From Patiria pectinifera (Eukaryota; Echinodermata; Asteroidea; Valvatida; Asterinidae), in NCBI GenBank assembly GCA_029964075.1, contig CM057148.1, forward strand, positions 29,567,916-29,631,915: a stretch of 64,000 bases of DNA, given 5' to 3'. A program made the translations under genes and the position numbers. Of this stretch, positions 23,204 through 35,526 are shown one piece after another. The notes beneath the pieces were generated by a model. That model did no database searches. It saw only the letters and a program-made list of their open reading frames with translations, and had not been told where the DNA came from. Positions within the stretch are counted from its first letter, which is position 1. Every line of letters starts with the position of its first letter.

Positions 23204-26200
23204 ATGCATGTGCATTTTCATACATATTGTTGCGTTCCCTAATAGCAGTTCATGAAACATTTATTAGAGTCAACAATAATTCAATAAGTTGGAGGGAAAC
23301 AGAGGTTTGGGGCGACAGTCACACATGTCAATACACTGATTTATTCATCTCTTCACTTTACATAACTTTGTTAGATTTCATCAACCTATAGGGTTTCTCC
23401 TTTTGGTAGTCTTTGGTAGCGTTATAGAGATAACAGGTTGGTGTCTACAAAGTCTATACATGTACTTTGTACTATGGCAAAACCATGTCAACCAATACGA
23501 ACTGAGTGGGCACCGGCACGGTACGGGTTATCGACGGTCAGACCGAAGCGGGAGCGGTCCGCTACGGTGACCGGGGAGGCAACGGCAACTGGACGGGGCC
23601 AGCACGTGTACCAGGCCGCACTATAGTTCGAACCAAAGTGTGCATGTGGCGTATCGGGTATCCAAGGTCAATCGAGGCACTATGCACCAAGGATAGTGTT
23701 TATGACAAGACCGGGCTAGCATAGCTGAACTACGGGGGGAATGGCTACGGGGAGCCGGCTGGCCACAGCGGGAGCGGTCCGCTGTGGTGACAGGGATGGA
23801 CTAGCTCTGGCTGGGCTAGAACACCAGACAACCGCACAACATGTTCAAGCTTAGACTAGCAGTCCAATGGCCATTCGAAACCGCACAGCACCATTGGGAT
23901 TACTATTTCACCAGCTTCTACACACTCCTCGAGGGATGTAGGAGAAGGATGCTTCATAATAACACTAGTACTAGTGATTGCACTATTACTTCACCGCGCC
24001 TCAACCATCAAGGGATGCCGATGCTTCGTAGTGACTAGAGTCGCACAACAATCGGTCTGTCAGAGTCGAGTTCGTCGCACATCCATAGCTGCCAACATTT
24101 CAAAATCCCAATTAGTAATCAACCCGTTGAGTTTCGAGTTCGTACATGTTTTTACAGACAGTGATCTATGGCCACCGCATGCAATAGAAATATCCCGCCA
24201 ACATACCTTGCAAACGCATGCTGATTTATCTTTTCTGTCCGTTGTGACAAACTCAAACTCTATAACCAATTATTCCAACCATACTCTTATTAAATTCCAT
24301 GATTAGAATCTCGCACTGATGGGTCTCATCCCGGCAATAAGCGACTAAATGTGCTCACGATCGTCACTGAAAAGTACTCACATACAGTACACTCACCCCC
24401 ACATCCACGGGCGTTTTCGAATCCCTGTTCTTGACAACATGCGTGTAACATGAGAACGTGTTCTCGAGCTGATTGTTACGAACGCGCGGGTGCGTGTCGC
24501 ATCGATATAAAGCAATGCAAAATGGCCGACAATCGTCTGAATTTGTACTTAGGGCTATTCCAAATGAACGAGGACGACTGTTGCAAAACCGGACATGCGG
24601 GGATGAAATTGCAGACCTGCACTATAATGGTATTCTTATTCCAATCATTAGGGTATTAGCACACACAAAAAACACACAAAACAAATCACGAATCTGCACA
24701 GTCCGCCATTTTGTTCCAGCTGCACCTCGCCGAACCCTCCATCGACCGGGGAGTGAAAAAATCGATCCGCGAACGCCCTCTCGGGTCTGTTCGTCACGTT
24801 CGAGACCGCTGTTCTCGTGTTGGGTTAACCCGAGTGTTGTCAAGAACAGGGATTCGAAAACGCCCCACGAGACGCACACAAATGACACACCATTGAAAAA
24901 TATTTTTAGTCTGGTCCTCAAGTACCCCACTGCGCACACTGTATTGATGTCTATCAGGTGCTTGACCGCATTTTTATTAGACTTGTCACCAGTCCATCCA
25001 TTATCGCGACATTTCGCCAGAAGTTTTCGGTCAAAAACGATACTTTATATTATTATTTTTTTCGTTAGGTAGAAAATGGGAAATTCGTAATGTTTTAGTG
25101 GCAAATCTTTTTTTCGTAATTTAACAAACAATTCGTAATAATTACGAAAAATCGTAATAGTTGGCAGCTATGCACATCATACGATTTACCGCACAACATA
25201 AAAGTTCGCCGCACAACTTTGGGTTTAGGGTTCGTTCGCACTACATTGGTTTCGTGGTTCGCCGCACTGCCGAAAGTGAGGAAAACCTCCGGTATTTATA
25301 GGCAGTAGAAGTCTCGGGATTAAATAATGCATGAGCACTGATTTAGGAATTAACCAATAGTAATCTTGCATGTCTAAGGGTCACATGACTAGTCACATAA
25401 TTTACTAAGAGTGCCTAGTGCAAGAGACTAGAAACGTGTGCATTTACATAAGGGAAAACATGGAGAGAGAAGTGTGCAAATAGTTAGATCAGAGTGCAAA
25501 AGTGTTTACACAACATCTCGAGCAACCTTGATGGAGTGAGTGACAAGCTAAAAGGTTACTGTGTCACAGGTTATTTACATCACAGGATGTCTTACCACGC
25601 CCAGCTACGCGACCACGCAAGGGTAACATTCCATTCCCTCGAGCTAAGAACTTTTGCAAATGGGAAAGACACTTTGGAAACATCCAATCAGTTTGAATAT
25701 GCTTCATGAATTATTGAATAAACGAGCACATTTTTAACAGTATTTAATTACTACTATTTTGCGGTGTTGTGGTGGTGGAGGGGGGGGGGTGGCTGGGGGG
25801 GTGTTGGCTAGACAAAATATATATCTGAATGGCGCAATAAGACCAACAGCGGGCGCAATAATTTTGATTAGGGTTTCAAAATTTCTACGCGTTCGAGTCG
25901 TTAATTTGCATGAAAAGTGCCCCCACAATTTTTTTGTAAAAAACGAGACCGTCTAGTTTAAAAAATCGATGGAATCGTGCGAATATAGCCGAGGATCATC
26001 TCCCTGGCTTTTGGGTTATTATTTAAGAGCAGATTTGATAAATTTAGGGTCCAAAAATGGGACCTATTTGCACGAGAAAATGTAGGCATGCCACTGGTAA
26101 CTTTGGCAGTTTGCAGGCTCAGCATTACCAGCAGGCTTCAAGCATTACAGACACACTCTCGCAAAATGTGGTCCGGCAGCTTTCTATACAAAAACCTCGT

Positions 26201-27300
26201 TGGCTTGGGGTTTTGTACGTAAACCTAATCAGTCAGCCAATCACGCTCAATTGACTTCGGCCAAACCGCAGTCCCATCATAAGAAATAAGTTAACAATGT
26301 TAACCGGACCATTTTTTTCCCAAGAGTGTGTCTCTAATGCAATGTACATTTGTAAAATGCTGACTGCCACATCTCGGCAGTACTTTTACCAAAACTCTGT
26401 TGTAGATAAATGTAAATGTCCAGATTTTCTTACAGTGTTCATATGTGATAACTCAGTTGTTTATAGTTTGCGCCGCCTGCATACTTTCCTGCCATTCTTA
26501 ATACTGAAGACTCAAAGTGCTTTACAACTGTTATCCCTGTTCATCAGGCCATGAAATCACTTTTCTGCAGCAGCTCTGCATCAGCATCTGGTCTCTACCC
26601 TCACAGGTACCCATTTATACTACCGGAGAGAGAGAGGGGAAATTGCACTCGTAGAAAAGTGTCTTGCCCAAGAACACAAACACAATTTCCACTGTCACCA
26701 TTGTACCACTTGAGCTAATTTACATGCAGGATGTACTGTCCTTGCTATATTTTTGACTTTCAACCGCAAAAAGATACTTATCAGTAAGTTTTTTTGCGAG
26801 CAAACTTTTGACGAATCTAACACACACAAAACCAACATTAATACATGAATAACGGAGTTACTTGACAGATTTCCTGCAAAAAATGGAAGATTATTTGATT
26901 TTATAATTCTAATTGCGAAAGACATAACTTTCTGGTTATTGGATTGTATAATTGTAATTGCAATAGACATAAATTTATGGTGAAATGGTATGATTTTTGA
27001 ATGGTGAAATTTTAAAAATATACCAAGCACGATATGGGACGGAGGGGTACCCCCCAATCTCCCCCATAAGCAAACCCTAGACTATTGTTTCCTAACACAT
27101 CCCCCTAGATATCTCAAAAGAATTCCTGAGATTCTGGTAACACAATGACTAACACAAGGGGGGGGGGATCTCTCTGTCCCATATCGTGCTACAAATGTTC
27201 AAAACGCAGTACATGTATTAACAAGTTATTGATCATACATGTAGTGTGAGAATCGTGAATGCATTAAACAAAATTCTTGTTTTTGTTTTTGTTTTTGCAG
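23204..27300. other. Intergenic or intronic region, no gene recognised
   Basis: No convincing exon seen. Around 23500-23800 the sequence is GC-rich and holds two copies of gcgggagcggtccgct (near 23549 and 23768). 26884-26985 has a ~46-bp imperfect tandem duplication (aattgc-aa-agacata). agcacgatatgggac recurs as an inverted pair near 27025 and 27177. 26570-26720 contains a cttgcccaagaacacaa...gtaccacttgagctaa stretch resembling a tRNA-derived SINE in reverse, with low confidence. Confidence 0.5.
24409..24865. repeat. 31-bp perfect inverted repeats enclosing ~395 bp
   Basis: 24409-24439 (gggcgttttcgaatccctgt...) is the exact reverse complement of 24835-24865. Weaker complementarity continues inward (acatgagaac against gttctcgtgt). 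It could be a foldback element or a small TIR transposon; no target-site duplication is evident. Confidence 0.7.
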
Positions 27301-27411
27301 AACACCTGAATTGATGTTTCCAAGAACTACATCGGTCTGGGTGCATCCTCCGATAGTCTCTATGTCTTCCATCACAACACTTTCAAGTATCTTCGGGTTT
27401 TCTCAAACACG
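27301..27411 (+). pseudogene. Candidate WD40-like exon with an in-frame stop
   Basis: A strong acceptor (a run of ttttg ending in tttttgcag) precedes 111 nt (exactly 37 codons) that end at a consensus donor (ACG/GTAAGT). In phase 0 the peptide reads IDVSKNYIGLGASSDSLYVF and then HHNTFKYLRVFSNT, the pattern of a beta-propeller blade as found at the N-terminus of HPS5- or TECPR2-type proteins (family resemblance only). The third codon is TGA (27307-27309) where such proteins have a small or hydrophobic residue, so the exon is dead in this frame. Frame 2 is open but looks like no known protein. No partner exons were found nearby. Confidence 0.45.
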
Positions 27412-27625
27412 GTAAGTCAAGTTTGAAGCATCATGAACAGTACATGTAGATGTGTTTGTGACTATATATTCACAAGTCCCATGGAAGAGCACAATGTGTG
27501 TACCCATCAGTGCGCGTATGGCAAAGTAAGGTATTCACTACTAAGTTTCTTCTTAGTATGCACCAACCCAAAGCATCTTCAAGTGAGTGTCAGGCCTCAT
27601 CAACAATGCATTCGAATGTCACTAA

Positions 27626-28050
27626 TCTAGGGGCTAGAAGTTGTTATGGTTTGATACGCGATAACCCGCTGCCGCGATAACCTGCCGCCGTGAGAGGGCG
27701 TTATCATGACCAACCAATATCACTCAAAAACTGTCAGTAACAATGTCTTGGTCAATTCGTATTGGTTGCATGAGCGTTGCAAGGATTTGTTACGGGGGGG
27801 GGGGGCAAAGCCAATTTTTCAGTAAAATTCCTTAACTTTTTCATTACATTCTCAATTGATCATTTTTCCGAGCGTGAGCAGGGGAGCATTTGCCCTCCCC
27901 CATCAAATTAACAGCGATGTGGCTTCGTACCTCTTTCCTTTTTTTCATTTCCGTTTTCCAGTTCGTGGGTGATTTTTGTTGGTCATGGTAATGCCCTCTC
28001 GTGGCGGCAGGTTATCGAGTATCAAACCATAACAACGTCTAGTCTCTAGA
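27626..28050. mobile_element. Non-autonomous TIR element (MITE/foldback type)
   Basis: The first ~75 bases (tctaggggctagaag, then ttgttatggtttgata.., ctgccgcc.tgagagggc) match the reverse complement of the last ~75 bases with few changes. The interior has no coding frame and includes a poly-G run near 27795. Superfamily unassigned. Confidence 0.65.
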
Positions 28051-28176
28051 CTAAAATGTCTTTCCCAATGGTCTCCCCAAACTCTCTCTTTATAACCGTT
28101 GAGGGGGTACTTGTGCATGGAGCCCATAGGCATTGTTATGAGTCAAGTCAATTGGTGGACAAAGTTATTAAAGTTA

Positions 28177-28793
28177 CAGGGGCGGATCCAGGATTTTTTG
28201 CGGGGGGGGGGGTGTTTTATCAGCAATAAAATCTGAAGTGTAGACCGGTTTTTTTTTTTATCCGGACACTTGGCCTGCGAAAATCAATAGGTGAAGGGGG
28301 GCTTGTACCACACTTTCAACGGGGACACTGTTCAAATCCAACGATTATTGACACTATAATACAGAACACCCCCCCCCCCTCCCAAGAAGTGTTCACTTTA
28401 TTTTTTTTTGGGGGGGGGGGCAATTTTGCTTTTTAGTCCCACAATTTGAATGTGGTGATACCGGGCGCAGATCCCCCCCCCCAAGCTCTGTCAATTGTTT
28501 TTTTTTCCATAGAAATTTCTACAAAGTAATGCGAACCCCCTGCTCTGACACCAAAACAAAAATTATACTGGTACAATGTTCGTTTGTTCAAAATACAGAC
28601 AGCGGCAGCTTAGATAGGGGGTATTTGTACACCAGTGTGTAATCCAGTTTTAATAATCGTCGAATTTGAACAGCCCCCACCCCCCAGTTCTGCTATTTTA
28701 TGGAGGCAATGTGTCCGGAGAAAAAAAACTGTCTATATTTTAGGTTTTTTGCTGATGAAACACCCCACAAGAAATTTCTGGATCCGCCCCTTG
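28177..28793. mobile_element. Non-autonomous TIR element (ggggcggatcc ends)
   Basis: The left end caggggcggatccaggattt is mirrored at the right by aaatttctggatccgcccctt. Such ends with adjacent poly-G are common in non-autonomous DNA transposons of animals. The interior is rich in poly-G, poly-C and poly-T tracts. No clear target-site duplication seen. Confidence 0.55.
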
Positions 28794-29595
28794 ATATGTT
28801 TGTGGCCTATGTTCGAGTTGTGTAATAGGGAAATGGCGCCACCAATGTCGATAAAGTCCGTCCCCCAACAAAAATATATATAGGCTTAAATTTTACTGTA
28901 ACCAAACATTTTTGCAAACATTTACAAACAAAAAAAGCCAAACTTAAAAAACAAAATGAGAAAAAAAAGGAGCCCCCAAGCCAAATCCTAGGTGCGCCAC
29001 TGTTTCATGCTATTAAAGATATCCAGTGGGACTTTAACCTGCCTTAGATTTCAGGAACCCCTTTCATACTAGAAGAATCCAACACAACTTGTACATGGGT
29101 CCGGTGCCCAGTTTCCAATATCCAAAGTCTGTGGCAAATCTGTATTTTAAGTGTGAATGGTACCGGTACTAGTACATTTATCTGTGAGTATTCTATGTGA
29201 TCTGCATGGTTTATTTCAACATGGGTTGTGAGATGACAGTTAGAAAATAACTAAAGTGTGCTTAGGTTTGGAAGAGACCGCGCCACTTAAAAGTGTGACT
29301 CCTTGTCTGCTTCAGTTAGTGCTGGTCCTAGAGGAACTACCCGTCTCACTGACTGACCCTTCACTGATTGGCTGACTGACTCACTGTCACTTATGATTTA
29401 TTAATTGATTCATTCCATTTCTTCACACAGGGTGTCAAAGAGTTAAGAAACTGGTTTCCATTGGGTCCCAGCACACACAACAATCATTACATAATGTTAA
29501 GTAAAGTTAAAGTCTGAAGGAAAAGTACATTGGCAAAACATACGATGAGTATTAATAATTACAAACACAAGTACATGCATCTCAGAAATATTATA
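28794..29595. other. Spacer with a solitary transposon end
   Basis: Near 28980-29002 the sequence ccaaatcctaggtgcgccactg reads in reverse as a typical transposon terminus (cagtggcgcacctagg), but the matching other end is not seen. The rest has no coding or strong repeat signal. Confidence 0.35.
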
Positions 29596-29904
29596 TTAAA
29601 GACGTGTATTGAGAATGTTTAAGACATGATGGTGCCAAAAAAAATCCTCTTTTAGAGCAGCATTATCTATATCTTTAAAACATCGAAAATTAATTGAACG
29701 GCCTTTCATGTTAGGCGTTTTCCAATTATGCAAACCACAAACAAGAAAGTGGTCACTTATCAGAACTTGTAAGACACCAGAGTCTTTTATGAACTCTGGG
29801 TGGGAGGTGAACATGAGATCGATTGTAGTTTGAGTTTGAAACAATTTAAAACAAGAAATCATTGGGTTTGAGTTAAAACTATCATCGGTTTTCGAAACAT
29901 CCAT
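29596..29904 (-). pseudogene. LINE endonuclease-domain remnant
   Basis: The minus-strand frame reads DFNMDVSKTDD, then QTQTTIDLMFTSHPEFIKDS and LISDHFLV. This is the spacing of the apurinic-like endonuclease of non-LTR retrotransposons (GDFN box, TTIDLIFTS, SDHxxV). The frame extends a little upstream of the ATG at 29904 but the usual GDFN is WDFN here. Reverse transcriptase is absent, so it is an isolated fragment. Confidence 0.75.
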
Positions 29905-29974
29905 ATTAAAATCCCAGTTACAGGAATTTCTTAATGGTTGTTGGCTGGTGGAGAATGGGCAGCAGCAGCTGCCG

Positions 29975-30060
29975 CAGTGCCGTCATATTGGCACAGCGGT
30001 AATTACCTCGCTTTCCATCGCTGTGACCCGGGTTCGAATCCCGCCTGGGCCAATATTTGG
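29975..30060 (+). repeat. tRNA-like SINE head
   Basis: An A-box-like tggcacagcggtaatta and, 35 bases on, a perfect B-box core (gggttcgaatcccg) give a tRNA-like promoter. The acceptor arms do not pair as in a real tRNA, so this is a SINE head or tRNA relic, not a tRNA gene. It lies next to the LINE remnant. Confidence 0.6.
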
Positions 30061-30214
30061 ATTTGGTTTTCATTCCCTGCCTGATTCTGTGGGTTTCCCC
30101 AGAATATCACTTTGTTTTTACTCCAACCTCTGACAATGTAATTTCTTCTCATTGTCTTCTGTCTACGGGTTCTTTCATGCTTGTGAGCAACAGTGCGTAG
30201 TGCACTTTTGAATC

Positions 30215-32270
30215 CTTTTACTCTCATGTTTAAATGAAATATCATTCACGAGTACATGCAATAGTTTGTTTAGGTTTCTTTTATATTCTAAATAAAACAA
30301 TACCACAAGAACAATAACTTTCCTATTCTACTTCAATGTTAAACAATATGATATCACAAAAAAGCCAGTTTTTGCACTTTATTTTTGTGCTTGAATAAAA
30401 CTGAAGTTTGCAAAACTGTGTTTAACACCATGTTTAAGCTACAGGTAAGAATGCCATTTTAAAAATTAAGGGGATATCCCCTTAATTTTTTTGTGAGGTG
30501 ATAAACGTAGGATAACAATTTGATCAGACAATTTTGAAAATTAATTTTGGAAGGTGCTATTCCCTTTACAAAAACAAACAGAAACTGGAATTCCTTTGGC
30601 CCTTCCATATAAATGTATGGATTTGGGAAATTATTCTAATTTTGCTGGCAAATTGGGTAAACTGTTGTATTGTAAAACTGTTGCTTTCATAAGCAATAGT
30701 GTTATCGTATCAAGAGTATAATAATTTGCCTTTTTTACTTTCATGCTTTACATTTACAGTGCAATATTATTAGAGTACAACACTCTGTTTACATGCAAGT
30801 TTTAACAAAATACGAGCACAATTTTGTATATGTTACTTTCGTGTACAATGATTTTCCCACTTAACACTTTACAACAAGTCGTCAGCAATACAGCACATTG
30901 TATTTTATTCTTCTTGAAATATCACGAGAACAATTATTTGTTTACGCTACTTTTGTGTACTAAATAATACCAGGATTACAATAATTTTCTCCAATCTACT
31001 TTCAAGTTCATTAATTAACGTTCATGTTATTAATAAATGTACGAAAGAATAATACCAGAACAATAATTTTCCTACTTCAACACCTAACAATATGATATCA
31101 GAAAAAAAAACCAGCACTTTGTTAATGTTTTAATGTAACACGACAATTTACCTACATGTACATAACATTCAAATTCAGCAATGCATCAGCAATGCAGTAG
31201 TTTTTTTGGCATTTTACTTGCATGGTTTATAATTACAAAATATTACAATAATTTGATTAATAAATCTAATTTCATTGTATATGTACAAAACAATTCCAGT
31301 ACAACAATAATTGTCCTTTTTTACGTCAACGTTCAACAATATGATATCAGAATATCATATTGTTAAATTTATTTTGCGATAATTTTGTATGAAAAAAAAT
31401 ATCCGGAATTTGATAATGTTTTTTATTGTTTTCAAGTTCAACACTGTGATATGCAGTACCTTTCCTCTCCTGTCATTTTTTTATAGATGAAATATCCGGA
31501 ATTTGGTGATGTTCCTTTTCTTTTTCATGTTCAACAAGTGTGATAATACAGTCAGTACCATGTGCTCTACGGTCATTTTTTATGAAATATCACAAAGACA
31601 ACAGTTTGATTTTTACTACTTTCACATGTACAGAACTACACCAGGAGAACAATACATTTTATACTTTACTTTCACGTTTAACAATGCAGTAGGAGAAGAT
31701 CTATAATTTGCAAACTTGCATTTTTTCAATGTCAGGTGTACAATAACTGTGCAGTTTACTTTTTGTTCAACAATGCAATATAGCAAAAAATACAGCACTT
31801 TGTTTGTGCTTTACGCTCATGCTTAAATGAAATAATATAACTGTAAACTATTTTGTTTACCTGACTTTCATTTTAAAAATAAAACCCACAATATCAGAAC
31901 GCAGGAGTACGCATTTTTCAAAATTACTTAAATTCATATTTAACAATGCAGTATCAGGAGATATATACATAGAATTTGTTCAATATTAATTTGTTCAATT
32001 TGTTGCATTGTTCAATGTAATATAAAGAGTACACAACAGTGTGTTATTTCATGTTTAAGAACTTAAAGGTACATCAATGTGTGTAGTATTCTTTCATCAT
32101 CTCAACAGTACAACAATTCGTTTCCTTTACTTTCATAATACACAATGCAATATTAAGTATAATGATAATCATTACTTAAATTACGTTCTTTCTTCTTTCT
32201 TTTATTTCCTTATTATACTCTACTTTTATTCACCGTGCAAGAATATGATATCAGACGTGAATTTCTCTGA
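30215..32270. repeat. AT-rich degenerate tandem repeat region
   Basis: Variants of one phrase recur many times at irregular 60-100 base spacing: tttactttcatgtttaacaa, then gcaatatcaggagaacaa and taatttg. Copies are strongly diverged. No coding frame. Confidence 0.6.
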
Positions 32271-33277
32271 CGGCTTCCAACAAAATATTGTTCGTTCAAC
32301 CTTTTGTTGTGAATTGTCGAAACCCATTTCCCCCCCATTTTTGGGGTACTTATATTTTACGCGTCCACCCATTCATGTGTCAACTTATATTTCGTTGTAT
32401 GACGTATACAAACTTTTCCTGCCATCAACCCCTGGTATCATTCCTGCGCACAGTCGTGTTTCAAACAATAGTACTCAACAGGTGGAATGATGTGTTTACG
32501 CACGCATCGCACTGGTATATTAAATTTGGGTTGAGTTACGTAACATAGGTATAGATACGGGTCATGGTTATTGATGCTGACACTCTTGTAGAGATAAGAT
32601 ATATGTTTGAGCAAAAAGAGATCTGATATGATCGAGATTCTGTAGAGACCAGAGTAGTCAGAGAGGGGGGGGGGGGTAGAAGGGTTGGGGGTAGAGAGAG
32701 GGGGAGAGAGAGGGGAGGGGAGTGTGTTTGCCAAAAATGAAACAAGGTTGACGTGTATAGACCGATGACGTGATCCAGGATCTGATACATTGGTAAAATT
32801 CAGTTACCGATTGTCGGTTTTGTGCCAGTTCGGCAAAATTGTCAGTGCCGAAATTCATCACCCCTGTTTGAACTTCACTCTGGTATAGCAGCACCCATCC
32901 TGTACTCGTTGCAAGCGAGGACCAAGTCCAATAACCGTATGTTGGTTGATGAAGTGTATTATAAGAAGTGAATGTAATGATAAGATTTGAGTAAAATGTA
33001 AGATAATGATCTCTCTGGTCCTTATCGAAATGTGGCTTACAGTTGTAAGATCATTGATATACTGAAGACTGATTTGTAATGAAACGGCTATAAAAATGAA
33101 AGTACAAAACTTGACTTGCATATTGTGCTTCTGGTAAAATAATTTAGATATCTATAATGTTACCCAAAATCTGTTTAATTTTTGAGTCGACAACCTGCAA
33201 GGGCTTAAATATTTGCATTTCATGCAGAATGCCACCCGGTCCCCCACCATTCTGTGGCCAGTTAACTGACCAATCAC
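32271..33277. other. Non-coding spacer
   Basis: No gene recognised. It contains a G-rich microsatellite-like tract (gagagagggggggg, 32660-32722) that produces spurious proline-rich minus-strand frames. Confidence 0.5.
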
Positions 33278-34836
33278 AGAGCCAGTGAGGTGTAGTGAGT
33301 CGTGCTAGAGCCAGTGAGGTGTAGTGAGTCGTGGCAGAGCCAGTGAGGTGTAGTGAGTCGTGCCAGAGCCAGTGAGGTGTAGTGAGTCATGCCAGGGCCA
33401 GTGAGGTGTAGTGAGTCGTGGCAGAGCCAGTGAGGTGTAGTGAGTCGTGCCAGAGCCAGTGAGGTGAAGTGAGTCGTGCCAGAGCCAGTGAGGTGTAGTG
33501 AGTCGTGCCAGAGCCAGTGAGGTGTAGTGAGTCATGCCAGGGCCAGTGGGGTGTAGTGAGTCGTGCCACAGCCAGTGAGATGTAGTGAGTCGTACCAGAG
33601 CCAGTGAGGTGTAGTGAGTCATGCCAGAGCCAGTGGGGTGTACTGAGTCGTGCCAGAGCCAGTGGGGTGCAGTGAGTCGTGCCAGAGCCAGTGAGGTGTA
33701 GTGAGTCGTGCCAGAGCCAGTGAGGTGTAGTGAATCGTGCCAGAGCCAGAAAGGTGTAGTGAGTTGTGCCAGAGCCAGTGAGGTGTAGTGAATCGTGCCA
33801 GAGCCAGTGAGGTGTAGTGAGTCATGCCAGAGCCAGTGGGGTGTAGTGAGTCGTGCCAGAGCCAGTGAGGTGTAGTGAGTCGTACCAAAGCCAGTGGGGT
33901 GTAGTGAGTCATGCCAGAGCCAGTGAGGCGTAGTGAGTCATGCCAGAGCCAGTGAGGTGTGGTGAGTAGTGCCAGAGCCAGTGAGGTGTAGTGAGTCGTA
34001 CCAAAGCCAGTGGGGTGTAGTGAGTCATGCCAGAGCCAGTGAGGTGTAGTGAGTCGTGTCAGAGCCAGTGAGGTGTGGTGAGTAGTGCCAGAGCCAGTGA
34101 GGTATAGAGAGACGTGCCAGAGCCAGTGAGGTGTAGTGAGTGGTGCAAGAGCCACTGAGGCGTAGTGAGTGGTGCAAGAGCCAGTGAGGTGTAGTGAGTC
34201 GTGCCAGAGCCAGTGAGGTGTAGTGAGTCATGCCAGAGCCAGTGGGGTGTAGTGAGTCGTGTCAGAGCCAGTGGGGTGTAGTGAGTCATGCCAGAGCCAG
34301 TGAGGTGTGGTGAGTCGTGCCAGAGCCAGTGAGGTATAGAGAGACGTGCCAGAGCCAGTGGGGTGTAGTGAGTCATGCCAGAGCCAGTGAGGTGAAGTGA
34401 GTCATGCCAGAGCCAGTGAGGTGTAGTGAGTCATGCCAGAGCCAGTGAGGTGTAATGAGTCGTGCCAGAGCCAGTGAGGTGTAGTAGGTCGTGCCAGAGC
34501 CAGTGAGGTGTAGTGAGTCGTGCCAGAGCCAGTGAGGTGTAGTGAGTCATGCCAGAGCCAGTGAGGTGTAGTGAGTCCTGCCAGAGCCAGTGAGGTTTAG
34601 TGAGTCGTGCCAGAGCCAGTGAGGTGTAGTGAGTCCTGCCAGAGCCAGTGAGGTTTAGTGAGTTGTGTCAGAGCCAGTGAGGTACAGTGAGTCGTGCCAT
34701 TGCCAGTGAGGTACAGTGAACCGTGCCAGAGCCAGTGAGGCTTAGTGAGTCGTGCCAGAGCCAGTGAGGTGTAGTGAGTCGTGCCAGAGCCAGTGAGGTG
34801 AAGTGAGTCGTAGTTAGTCGTGTCCAGTGAGGTGTT
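33278..34836. repeat. Minisatellite, 29-bp unit, about 53 copies
   Basis: Tandem repeats of gccagtgaggtgtagtgagt followed by cgtgccaga. Variants are single-base changes (gggg for gagg, catg for cgtg) spread through the array; a few units are altered in length near the right end. Because 29 is not a multiple of three and the unit has no stop in any minus frame, all three minus frames stay open for long stretches; these frames are not genes. Confidence 0.97.
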
Positions 34837-35226
34837 GTAATATTGAGTCTAACCAGAGCCTGACTAACGAGTCCATATAGGGGGGACCAGACTTTTTGTC
34901 GATTCATATAAAAGCTTAATCAAATTTAGTAAATACAGAATTATAAAGCTGTGAAATAACTGGTGTATTTTTGTTTTGTGAAGGCTAAGACTAACAAGTA
35001 ACTCGAGTATTGTGATATAATTGATTAATAATTTTTGGAAAGAATATGCATACCTATAAGCATCCTAAATGTATATACAGTACATCTACATGTATAGTGT
35101 AAAACGAATGTTATCATACGCAAAGCTCCAGCAATTTCCACGTGTGTTTATTTCTGTGATAGTATATATAATGTAAATCTATTTGTAAATACATGTTTGT
35201 TCGAACAGACTTTAGAGGTGGTCTTT
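34837..35226. other. Spacer downstream of the GTPase gene
   Basis: AT-rich, no coding signal. A second possible minus-strand AATAAA lies at 35147-35152. Confidence 0.5.
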
Positions 35227-35232
35227 TTTATT
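35227..35232 (-). terminator. Likely polyadenylation signal of the SNTX-GTPase gene
   Basis: AATAAA on the minus strand about 295 bases after the stop codon at 35527, a normal 3' UTR distance. Confidence 0.5.
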
Positions 35233-35526
35233 TGGATGTTAGAGTTTAAATAAATCCCTGGGCCACCGCAATCAAGTGAAGTTTGAGAGATACTTTGTGT
35301 ATATCAAGCCCGATTTAAAATAGGTGGTGACATCGCTGATGTTGAAGATGTGTATGGGTTGTTGTTGCTGTTGTTGTTGCAATCCTGTCGGGGAATGGAA
35401 ATCACCTCTTTGCAGATTTTTTTGTTGGTTGATATATTGATATATGCTGAAAAAGGTTACCAACTTGTTAAGTGCTTCTTGTTTTGTCATGCATGTACAC
35501 TAACTCAATAGCTGAATTTGTAGCTT

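Noticed and set aside
24473..25072. 199-codon plus frame
   Set aside because: No domain, composition like the surrounding non-coding DNA, and it overlaps the 31-bp inverted repeat.
29992..30052. tRNA gene on the plus strand
   Set aside because: A and B boxes are good but acceptor and anticodon arms do not pair; better read as a SINE head.
33278..34836. 29-bp direct repeats suggestive of a CRISPR array or a repeat protein gene
   Set aside because: Repeats are contiguous with no unique spacers, the genome is eukaryotic, and no start, splice site or promoter supports the open frames.
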